From NCBI RefSeq assembly GCF_025024155.1, contig NW_026251721.1, forward strand, positions 372,001-436,000: DNA of 64,000 nt. Reading direction: 5' to 3'. The notes under the pieces were generated by a model. The model saw only the letters and a list, made by a program, of their open reading frames with translations, was not told the DNA's origin and did no database searches. The position numbers and the translations under genes were made by a program. This DNA comes from Gamsiella multidivaricata (lineage: Eukaryota > Mortierellomycota > Mortierellomycetes > Mortierellales > Mortierellaceae). The stretch's first letter is position 1, and every line of letters starts with the position of its first letter. Below are positions 10,115 to 18,534 of the stretch, in pieces.

Positions 10115-12257
10115 TTTTTTTTTTTTTTTTATAACAACTTGTCTCTCGAGTCAATTGACTCTGCGAATCTATCAGACTAACTAGCAAAGATCTACTATCG
10201 CTGTCCTCACCACCAAAGCGGAACCGATCCACAGTCGCCAAAAGACAGGTCACATTCCCCGGGCCTGCCCCTAGGGCCTGCGCAACAATTGCCACACCTC
10301 ATCAGTGTGTTAAAAGCTGAAAACACCTTGTTACAAGAAGGGTATCTTCCCCATCCCCTCCATAGTTGTCAACCGCCTCCTCCCTTGCAGGCAATCCAGC
10401 AGTGTCCGATCCGCTGCGTCTGGGTCAAGCACGGGGCCAGGGCAGCTCCCGTTTACATGGTCAGCGAGTAATGCACCACACGGACATTGGTCATCGTCGC
10501 TAATATATCCATACCCATCACTCCAGTCCCCTCTCGGTCCCTTGTATGGAGTTCGTTTCATCTTGGCTGTGATCCCCCATTCTCGCTCTCGAGCAACAGT
10601 GGCCTTGCAGCGTGGTTTCCAGATCAGCTCCGTAGCTTTCTCCTCAATAAAGCCGACGAACTTGTGAATGACCTGGCGCGCAATCGACGATGGCGAGGTA
10701 AATAGACTGCCCCACTCCTTGATAAGGCTTACGGGTGTGATGCCACGGCATAAATCGCTGATGCTCCAGGTCAGATCCGGAGAGCGGTCATGATACTCGT
10801 CGCCTTTGAGCATTGATCGGGTCCCGGCGATACAGGATAGACCTCGGATGTGGGTCTCGTTGTTAGGACAAACCCATCGAATGGGTTTCGGTGCAGCAGC
10901 GGCGGCTCCAGCGCGGATCCTATCACGCTCTTGCTGCTTCTTGCTGTTCTTGTTGTATGCGGTCGTTGCAGCTCGTCCCCACTTATCAATCTGCTGTAGC
11001 CCTTCGCGCCAGATCGCCTTGTGGACATCTCTAGTAGCACTGCACGTCCACAGGTGATGGTTGTCTTCGTCCTGAACATCGCAGACGCAGCAGACACGGT
11101 CAGGATATAGACTCGGGTGGCGAGCCTTCATGGTATTCAGGGTAGGCAGTATACCATGCAGCTTCTTAATATGATGTGTCCTCTGAGAGGTATCAGCAGC
11201 ACTGCTGAAGAACGTGTGCACAGAGCGCTTGTCGTGGACATGGGCAAGGGTGGACCGCCACTCCACGTCGGCAAGATCTGGTATCGCTCTCTTGACACGA
11301 CGTTGGGTTGTCCAGGCCTGATGACGCCTGATTGTCGTCTGCTGCTTGAGTAGCTGCCGCAGATCATGTTCCACAAGATGGTCGTGGCAATGTGCAAAAA
11401 AGCGGATGTCTTGCTGCTCGCTTAAATCAACCGACCAGGGCATTGACTCGACTCGGACGGCGGCTGTCGCCACAGTGTCTGCAATATTGTTGCCAGTGTT
11501 GGTGCTGTGCCCACGGACCCACCTCACCTCCACCGACCCAGACCGATCCTGGACAATTTTGTGTAGTGCTGCCCAGTGTCCAGAGTACGTACTACGGAAC
11601 CGCTTACGAGGTAACGTGTCCGCACGGGAACGCACAAGCTGCTGGTATTGTTGCACGACCGCTTGGTTGTCGAGCTCCACAATAATGTTTTGGTCTGGTG
11701 GTGCAGATAGGATGGCAGCTAGGAGACCCATGAGTTCTGCTTTTGCTGAAGAAGCGTACCCGTCTGTGCGGCCCTGCACACACCTGACCACGGGCTGCGA
11801 TCGATCAACGACCCCAAAGGCCATGGCTACGTCTTCTTGACCAGTGTTAATCAAAGAGCCATCGGAGGAGATGACTCGCGGTGCTGTGTTGTCGACAGGA
11901 GATTCTCGCAGCTGTGACACAGCAACTGCCTCAGCGTGTGATAAGCTGACTGGTCCAATTGTGGTTCTGTCTGGATATAATGTGCCCACCTCCTCAGACA
12001 GCTGGTGTACAGGCAGCAATGGATACGTTTGGCGTTGAGGCAGTAGACGCAACTCTCGTTGTTGTTGACGCTGTAGTCGACGTTCGCTGTTACGCAGGCG
12101 TCGGCGCTCCCGTGCCTGCTGGGTACCGTACTGGGCATGTATCGCTTGCGATGCACGTGCGCGTTGTGAGTTGATGTCTTGCAAAAGTGCTTTTCTGCGC
12201 CGAGCAGCAGAGTCTAAGGCAGCCTGTGCGCGTCCTCGTAGGCGAGCCAGGACGGTG
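10115..12257 (-). mobile_element. LINE B: 5'-truncated copy of the LINE A family
   Basis: The poly(A) tail appears as T16 at 10115-10130 and the body is 10131-12257. A 21-bp TSD (core gcactgagaatgtgcattt) lies at 10094-10114 and 12258-12278. The body is nearly identical to LINE A 5160-7278; for example gatctccttgtgaacat in A is gatcgccttgtggacat in B. It is truncated in the linker, upstream of RNase H, so no RT remains. Confidence 0.95.
10331..12257 (-). pseudogene. LINE B ORF2 fragment: linker, RNase H, C2HC
   Basis: Open frame of about 640 codons, colinear with the C-terminal half of the LINE A protein: Arg/Gln-rich linker, RNase H (ISSDGS, AELMGLLAA, ELDNQ, RGHS, IADTVA) and the CCVCDVQDEDNHHLWTC motif. 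The few N-terminal codons (MYSLNAHSQ) come from target DNA, not the element. No stops or frameshifts. Confidence 0.9.
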
Positions 12258-12266
12258 TTGCACTGA

Positions 12267-12480
12267 GAATGTGCATTTAGAGAATACATGCATTTAGAGA
12301 ATGAATATGCGATTGGATGATAGGCTATATAGATGTTTCCGTGACAACGGTTCTCAACAAGCTAATGCGATCGTTTGTATGGTGTAGTTGGTTATCACGT
12401 CTGTCTAACACACAGACGGTCCTCGGTTCAAGTCCGAGTACAAACACTTTTGCCACGTTGCGAGCTTACACTTTTTTTTC
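12267..12480 (+). repeat. Middle part of duplicated tRNA-Val unit
   Basis: Corresponds to the reverse complement of about 33,075-33,280, including the tRNA-Val gene and its flanks on both sides. It is entered on the left by the nested LINE cluster and on the right by the foldback element. Confidence 0.9.
12373..12445 (+). tRNA. tRNA-Val(AAC)
   Basis: A 73-nt cloverleaf: 7-bp acceptor stem GTTTGTA/TACAAAC without mismatch, anticodon arm TCTGT-CTAACAC-ACAGA with anticodon AAC, and T arm CTCGG-TTCAAGT-CCGAG. TTTT follows within a few bases as a Pol III terminator. The sequence is identical to the copy at 33,106-33,178 and lies within the same duplicated unit, so it is either a real gene carried by a segmental repeat or a tRNA amplified by a repeat. 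Confidence 0.88.
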
Positions 12481-13362
12481 AAATTATTTATTCGCCGACC
12501 CCTACCTACCATATGTACTGTAGATGTGTCGACCCCTCTGCTATTTGCCGACCCTTACTTCCTTGGCTGCATACAAAAGTTATATGTCGCCCGATCGACT
12601 CGTCATACCCCTTCTTGTCTATTGTCGCCCCATCAACTAGCCACATGGATCCCTATCTATTCATTGCAGCAAGGGGGGTGCGACCGAGTGCGGCTAAGCT
12701 ACCCATGGCCAGATTTTATGGCGAAATCACGGGTAAAGCCAAACACTTAGCGAGCCAGTCATTAGATGACCCGGGGATGTGCATAGCGGCGCTGAAGATG
12801 TTGAACAAGGCCATTAATGAAAAAATGGGTCTATTTGCCATTGAAGGCCCAATGATCGCAATTACAAAGGGAAGAACCAAGGGAAAGCGACTCAAGAGCA
12901 GCATGGAGCAGCCCAGTAAACGTAAAAAGCCGAGGACGACCTCGACATATTAAAAACTTTAATAAGATCAAAAAAATAAAAAGACCTCGCGCGCGCAAGA
13001 TCCTAGCTCTAGTTGATATATAGGAGATCAATATGGAGTCAATGTAATGGGGTGAATCTCATTGTTCATTTGTAAGATTAAAAAAAGCCATTTTAGATGG
13101 CACCGGGTGACAAACAGGCAAGGAGCAATATAACAAGTTGATGAGGTAGCAAGCAGCCGGGGATCCATATGTCTAGTTGATGGGGCGACAATAGACAAGA
13201 AGGGATATGACGAGTCGATCGGGTGACATATAACTTTTGTATGCAGCCAAGGAAGTAAGGGTCGGCAAATAGCAGAGGGGTCGACGAATAATCACACATC
13301 TACATATGGTAGGTAGGGGTCGGCAAATAAGCATTTTCGACCGGTCGGCGAATAAATAATTT
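12481..13362. mobile_element. Foldback DNA element with long inverted repeats (MULE-like, tentative)
   Basis: Long terminal inverted repeats of about 175-200 bp: the left starts aaattatttattcgccgacc (12481) and the right ends with its complement at 13362. The arms contain repeated subterminal motifs (gccgaccc, tgtcgaccc, tgtcgcccc), like transposase-binding sites. In the inverted unit copy near 33,060-33,080 the element is absent and the site reads as a T-run followed by an A-rich run, so the target duplication cannot be resolved. About 500 bp of interior includes a transposase-like remnant. Superfamily assignment is inference. Confidence 0.8.
12640..12953 (+). pseudogene. Possible transposase C-terminal remnant
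   Basis: An open frame inside the foldback element ends in a basic tail (KGRTKGKRLKSSMEQ, SKRKKPRTTS) after a helical stretch (DDPGMCIAALKMLNKAINEK). This resembles the end of MULE/SWIM-type transposases, where a basic GRPKG-like tail follows the core, but no catalytic or SWIM residues are present. The frame can be extended upstream through the arm to 12375, which is not meaningful coding. Low confidence in family. Confidence 0.35.
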
Positions 13363-13555
13363 AAAAAAAATCGAGCCGATGGCCACGATGCCTTCCTCTT
13401 CACCAAGGAATAATCTATTTGACAACCCGGGTTGTCAAATAGATATAGATTATTCCACTATTTTACGTGGATACATGGATTTCCTCAAGGGGAGGGGTTG
13501 TCAAATATATGACTGGCAAACCAAGTTGTCAAGTAGGGTTTTGCGGTACGGTGAT
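13363..13555 (+). repeat. Right part of duplicated tRNA-Val unit, with palindromic insert
   Basis: Matches the reverse complement of about 32,985-33,075 (tcgagc-gatggccacgatgc, then tattttacgtgg and cctcaaggggaggggttgtc). Relative to that copy it carries a near-perfect palindrome at 13407-13456: a 22-nt left arm against a 28-nt right arm with six extra bases, centred on aacccgggtt. It also has an 8-bp duplication (atacatgg) and a second ttgtcaa copy near the end. Confidence 0.75.
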
Positions 13556-14009
13556 AGTTCATCATGCGGAGGTTCGAGTACAGGCATGCTCGAATGACTG
13601 ATGAAGGGTTACCTATCTTGTAGGGTTGCAATAGTTCTCACCTCATAGTCGAAGGATGCTTTTCGCTTCGATCGCCAAGCAATTAAGAAAAGAAATCGCC
13701 GATGCAAAGAACGGAGTCGGCTCTATCGAGAAGTCTGGTCCGCTTTGTGCACAAGCGGTTTGTGTATATGAACACCACCCAACAGCTGCAGCGCTCGTTG
13801 TCTCTTTCAGTCTCATCGATCGGGCAGGTTTGTTGTTGTCGCACTCGATATTATTGTACGCGTGATTTAGCTTTCATGCATTCCTCCGTCAGCTCTGCGT
13901 GCTTAATAGCCCGTGTCAATTCAGGGCTGGAGCAAAAATTATAAAAGGAAGGTCTTTAAGGGTTTGCCATGCAGTTAAGGCAAGTTGACGCGAACCGCGC
14001 TGTGCCAAT

Positions 14010-14170
14010 TCATCAGTTCTCACCCACCTCATAGACCTCGACAGCGGTATGGCCGTGCTACATGTTATCAACGAAGCGTCTAGCACTATCAACGAAGTAT
14101 CTCTTAATAACTACGAGGTGCCAAGAGCCATACCACTGTCGAGGTTTATGAAGTGGGTGAGAACTGATGA
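14010..14170. mobile_element. Small foldback element (MITE-like)
   Basis: Imperfect inverted repeat of about 44 bp: catcagttctcacccacctc at 14011 pairs with gaagtgggtgagaactgatg ending near 14169, enclosing about 73 bp. Size and layout fit a MITE or a solo foldback. No clear target-site duplication. Confidence 0.6.
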
Positions 14171-14334
14171 GTTAGTGATGAAGGTTGAATCTACGCGCTT
14201 TTATTCCCAAAACGACATCATCTTCCGATGGTCATCACCCTTCACTCACCATACCCTCCTTACATCTCTCGCGCCCATGACTTGGTAAGTGCGCACATTT
14301 CCTTTAGAACCACACAGAAACGGCTTGCCAAATG

Positions 14335-14625
14335 CAGCCTGACTGTTGAGTGGATACAGATTTAGTCTGAGTACGGTCTGTCGACCAGGTCGGTTGCGGT
14401 AGGTTGGTCATTGGAAGGGTCGCATAGCAAGTACCACACGTTGGCGCTATGATGTTCTTTCTTTGAAATATGTGTGGTCATGGTAGAATATCTTGTCAAA
14501 GGCAGCCTGACTGTTGAGTGGATACAGATTTAGTCTGATACGGTCTGTCGACCAGGTCGGTTGCGACATGATGGTCAAGTGATGGGTCGCATAGCAAGTG
14601 CCACACGATGGCGCTATGACATCCA
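14335..14625 (+). repeat. Direct tandem duplication of about 120 bp
   Basis: Two diverged copies start with gcagcctgactgttgagtgg at about 14334 and 14502 and share the next 110-120 bp (dacggtctgtcgaccaggtc region, then gggtcgcatagcaagt), with scattered substitutions. Spacing is 168 bp. The rest of 13,556-14,912 holds no gene I can support. Confidence 0.75.
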
Positions 14626-15088
14626 TCGCTTGACTCCCACTGCTATTTTGTATTCTGGTTACCACATGCATCGCGCTTTAGACCAGCTACTTATCAAACC
14701 ATGTTTCGTCTTCTCTTTTCAACCATACGTGATGATGCCGAGAGTGACATGACCAACAGTGGCGATACGGACGATCAGGTCCATTGGACGAAGGCGAGAA
14801 AGAGAGCATTGGACCTTTGCTTTTGCAGGCAATAACAAAAGGTACTCTGCAGACACTAATCACTACGTTTTGGTCTCATGTATTTGTAGATCAAAGAGAT
14901 AGTGGCAAACTGAGTACCATTCAAGCGCGAATTGAAGTAAATAAGTGAATTGGTGAAGATGGATTCCATTGGATGATAATGGCGTTGAGATCAGCCAGTA
15001 GAATTCAAAGTTTACTTCCTCGTTATTCTTCGTTCACAAATGATGGCGAAGGGAATTCACTTTTCTCTTTGTTCACACACCTCAAGAT

Positions 15089-16324
15089 ATGCCTCGGGCT
15101 CGACCAACACTCAGACAACGACTCATCAGCGCCTGTCTTCAGGAGTTCTTCTTGGCATGTGGTGTAGCACTCGTTCTCATGGAGCACTCCCTTCCGGTCA
15201 ACATCCATCAGGTCGAGGCATATGCCTTGCTGGTTACGCACCTATATCAACACCGGCACCTACTACCTCGGGGCCGCAGACTAACTTCGGCAGATTTGAG
15301 AAGGGTACTCGATGAGTACAATGATAACGACTTCAAGGCCATCATACGCTTAACACCTGTCGAATTCCAAGACATGGCAGAGCTGATCGCTGGACACTAC
15401 GGCTTAGTGGAAAGGGATTACGACGACGAGGATGGGCTATCGAACATCAAGCTGCGGCTCAACATCACACTGTTTCGCCTTGGCACCAAAGGTATATCGA
15501 TAAAGAAGGTTGCGTGGATTTTCGGTGTCAGCGAGGGGTCCGTTCACGGTTATACCGGGTGGTGCATCGAGGCTATTGACGCGCTGGCGGAGAACTTTGT
15601 GGTTTGGCCGGACCATCAGAGACGGGCGGAAATAAGCCGATGGTTCAGAAAGGAGAAGGGCTTTCCAAACTGCATTGGAGCTGTGGATGGCGTTCCTTTT
15701 CCATTCGATATGGCTCCGAAGTACGAGACTAAGACTTGGAACACGCGTAAATACAGGTATGCAATGGGTGCAACTGCCATCTGTGATCATATAGGTCGCT
15801 TTATCTACGCGTCCACCGGCTACATCGGATCAATGCATGACTCCACGGCATACAAGAACACTTCGCTTTACAAGAGAAAGGACGAGTTCTTTCGAAGAAA
15901 AGAGTATCTGCTTGCAGATGCCGCCTATGCCCTGACCACCACAGTTATTCCCCGATACAAGAATGCTACCGGTGACCAAGAGGTCTTCAACGCGCTTCAT
16001 GGTATTGCCCGCGTCAAGATCGAGCATGCTTTTGGCATGCTAAAGCGCAAATTCCAATCGCTACACAACCTACCAATATGCATCGACTCCAAGAGAGACA
16101 TTCGCAAGGCATCCCAGTGGATCGTAGCTTGCATGGTGTTGCACAACTTTATTCGCAGGGATGCTCAGGAAGAGATCGTAGACGAAACGGTCGTTAGAGA
16201 TATAGCAGCGCGACTTCGAGCAGATGATCAGCAAATACCAGAAGAAGCAGAGGAACAGAATGAGAGGCAGCAAGGGGTGGAGAGAAGGGAGAAAATAAAG
16301 AGATGGGTGCTTAAACACCATTGA
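15089..16324 (+). CDS. Harbinger transposase (DDE_Tnp_4)
   Basis: 411 aa, no introns apparent. Cuts and joins the element ends in the nucleus, usually with its Myb-like partner. The DDE triad is visible: D200 in IGAVDGVPF, D251 in GSMHDSTAYKN and E312 in VKIEHAFGMLKRKF. An N-terminal helix-turn-helix-like region (FRLGTKGISIKKVAWIFGVSEGSVH) precedes the catalytic core, and CMVLHNFIRRD closes it, as in other Harbinger transposases. Start is the ATG at 15089. The stop is 23 bp from the stop of the convergent partner. The reading frame is intact, so it may be active or recently so. Confidence 0.93.
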   Translation: MPRARPTLRQRLISACLQEFFLACGVALVLMEHSLPVNIHQVEAYALLVTHLYQHRHLLPRGRRLTSADLRRVLDEYNDNDFKAIIRLTPVEFQDMAELIAGHYGLVERDYDDEDGLSNIKLRLNITLFRLGTKGISIKKVAWIFGVSEGSVHGYTGWCIEAIDALAENFVVWPDHQRRAEISRWFRKEKGFPNCIGAVDGVPFPFDMAPKYETKTWNTRKYRYAMGATAICDHIGRFIYASTGYIGSMHDSTAYKNTSLYKRKDEFFRRKEYLLADAAYALTTTVIPRYKNATGDQEVFNALHGIARVKIEHAFGMLKRKFQSLHNLPICIDSKRDIRKASQWIVACMVLHNFIRRDAQEEIVDETVVRDIAARLRADDQQIPEEAEEQNERQQGVERREKIKRWVLKHH

Positions 16325-16347
16325 CCATTGAAGCGCATAGCCACCGA

Positions 16348-17853
16348 TTATGACTTCATAGTTTCCACCACCACCCGACTCCCATCCTTCTCACGCCTAG
16401 CAAGATAGTCAGACCTCTCCTTTGTGAATGCCGCCACCTCGCGCTTGAATTCTACCACCTCGCGCTTGAATTCTACCACCTCGCGCTTGAATTCTGCCAC
16501 CTCCTGCTTGAATTCCTCTCTTAATCGTTTTAATTCGTTCCTCTCTATCTCCTTCTCCATTTTGATGCTTCTCTTTTCCTCTTCGAGGTCTTCTCGGCTC
16601 TTTGCCAACATCTCCTCCTGCTTGCGTATCAACTCTGCCCAGCCTAGAGTGACATTACTTGCATTGTCGCCCGCGTTTGTGTTGGTATTTCTAGCGTTGA
16701 TGAACGCTCCTCTTATCGCATCAAGGGTCGCCTGGAAGGAGTCTGGTAGGCCGTCGTTACCCTTTCGACGCTTTCCTGCTGTCCTGGCGTGCGCTGCACC
16801 TCTCTTCGCTGGCGTGGCCCTCACATCGCTATCATCCTGGACAGCAGTAGTTTGATTATCCTCATCCTCATCCGTCTCTATTACTTCTGGGGAAGTCTCT
16901 ATGTTGTAGTATTCCTCATCTCTGCGGTTGCATGTCTCTCTTGGAGGAGGGGGATCCCTTGCCAACGTACCTCCCCATACTGCATCAAGTCGATCAAAGG
17001 GAGGGCATAAGACGAGCATTTCCTTGCGAAGCGCGTCAACATCTCTCGTCTCTCCTCCTCCAGTGACCTCCGATAGTGCTCTGGCAGCGTCGTACTTCTT
17101 CCTTGCATTGATGATCCTGTACTTCACATGGTTGTTATCCCAAGTCACCCTGTGTTTATCGTAAACAGCCTTGCTGATCTCGTCATATAGGTCGATTGCT
17201 CTCTGACCAGCCACTGGATGTTTCTTGTTGAGTCTCTCGTGATTGTAAGGATCGGTTATCCAGTCCAAGAATGTCTCCATCCCCAATGTGTTCCAAAAGG
17301 TCTTGGCGCGCTTGGCTTTGATAGATGTATCAGCTTCAATTCGGGGATCTGGCGTGGGCGAAAGGCGAGCAGGTTGCAAGGCGGATGTTGTGGCGCGTGC
17401 AGCTTGTGCCAAAGGCGTAGGAAGTAGAAGGGGCAGGGATAGCTGTTGCATGGTGCTTGGTATGGCTGACTGAGAACGAGTGAAAGGCGGCTGGTTGGCC
17501 CGCAAACTATTCATGTCGTGCACCTTAGACGACTGTCCGACGGAGTGAAAGAAGCGGTAAGATTCCGAAGAATGTGCGTACCGATGAGACTGGGCAAAGT
17601 GGGACGAGCTGTAAAGATTCTGCTGCCCGTTCGAAAAGGAGAACTGTTGATGAGCAGACAGAGGTGGTTCGGCGGGCGCTGAGTAGTAGGGAAACGGATC
17701 ATTGGTAGGTTCAATAGAGGCGTTTGAGGGAGCAGGTGAGGTATAGTATGGTGGAGGCTGCTGCTGCACCTGCTGCTGGTGCTGTGATTGTTGTTTGGAA
17801 ACATGCGGGTGAGGTGAGAGGTAGGGGAGAAGTGGAAGAAAGGAGAAATTCAC
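16348..17853 (-). CDS. Harbinger-associated Myb/SANT-like DNA-binding protein
   Basis: A trihelix/Myb-like domain in the middle (TFWNTLGMETFLDWITD, VTWDNNHVKYRIINARKKYD) is typical of the second Harbinger protein, which binds subterminal sites and helps import the transposase. The N-terminal third is Gln/Pro/Ser-rich. Near the C-terminus is a basic, acidic-flanked segment. The C-terminal coiled coil is built from a tandem 7-residue repeat (EFKREVV, about four copies) encoded by 21-bp DNA repeats at about 16,440-16,515. The first in-frame ATG is at 17514; the upstream open part to 17853 has no ATG, so either translation starts at 17514 or a 5' exon exists. Confidence 0.8.
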   Translation of the reverse strand: MNFSFLPLLPYLSPHPHVSKQQSQHQQQVQQQPPPYYTSPAPSNASIEPTNDPFPYYSAPAEPPLSAHQQFSFSNGQQNLYSSSHFAQSHRYAHSSESYRFFHSVGQSSKVHDMNSLRANQPPFTRSQSAIPSTMQQLSLPLLLPTPLAQAARATTSALQPARLSPTPDPRIEADTSIKAKRAKTFWNTLGMETFLDWITDPYNHERLNKKHPVAGQRAIDLYDEISKAVYDKHRVTWDNNHVKYRIINARKKYDAARALSEVTGGGETRDVDALRKEMLVLCPPFDRLDAVWGGTLARDPPPPRETCNRRDEEYYNIETSPEVIETDEDEDNQTTAVQDDSDVRATPAKRGAAHARTAGKRRKGNDGLPDSFQATLDAIRGAFINARNTNTNAGDNASNVTLGWAELIRKQEEMLAKSREDLEEEKRSIKMEKEIERNELKRLREEFKQEVAEFKREVVEFKREVVEFKREVAAFTKERSDYLARREKDGSRVVVETMKS

Positions 17854-17973
17854 TTTCGTTTTTCACTTCGATTTGGAGAAAACATCAAAAAGATAATATC
17901 GTCAACGATTGGATAACTTTGTTACCGAAGGTGAATTTTTTACTTTTCACCTTTTGCGCACTTGAATGGTACT

Positions 17974-18534
17974 CTGTATTCACACAGCGAACATTTCCTT
18001 TCAAGCACACACACCCTGCCATTGTTTGTTTCTTTCTCTCTGTCTTACTTTGCTTCAGCAAGAATCACTAACGATGATGAGCCAACTGTCTTTTTTCTCT
18101 GTCGTCAAACCCTGGGACGCCTATAGGATCGCCCAGCCGTACAAAAATTCAAGCTACGCTCCACAAAGGAAGGTATTCATTCTATTCAAATATATTGGGC
18201 CGCGACTTTCTGACGGGGACTCTAGCTGCTATGTCCAAGGAAGTTAAGGGCGCCAGGTTGGTCCAACCTTAAACGTCTTCAGCATCGACGTCTGGCCACG
18301 CACGTTTATTGGACTTGGCAGGAATGAACAGCACGGAAGGAGGGGGAGGTTGATTGTTTTGTGGAGATGTAGATGGTAGTAGCTCCTTCATCGCGCGAGC
18401 TAGCGTTTGCCTCATAGCACATGCAAAGCCTATAGTGTGCCTTTGTTTTATTAAAATTGATCGAAAACCAGGTTAGAAGCTGGAAGATTGGATCAATGCA
18501 TCATCATGAGTGCCATACGTAGTCGACGCTCTTG
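17974..18534. other. No gene seen
   Basis: About 560 bp between the Harbinger right end and the broken multi-exon gene. Short open frames only; nothing recognisable. Confidence 0.5.

Larger units (their letters stand above)
14913..17973. mobile_element. PIF/Harbinger DNA transposon, apparently complete
   Basis: Contains two convergent ORFs, a DDE transposase and a Myb/SANT-like protein, the standard two-gene arrangement of Harbinger elements. The ends are inverted: agtaccattcaagcgcg at 14913-14929 against cgcacttgaatggtact at 17957-17973 (16 of 17 match). The three bases outside each end are CTG (14910-14912 and 17974-17976), the 3-bp target duplication size of this superfamily, although TWA is the usual preference. 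Length 3.06 kb. Both ORFs are open. Confidence 0.85.

Noticed and set aside
12375..12640. N-terminal extension of the foldback-element ORF through the tRNA-Val gene
   Set aside because: It would run through a tRNA and an inverted-repeat arm; chance open frame.
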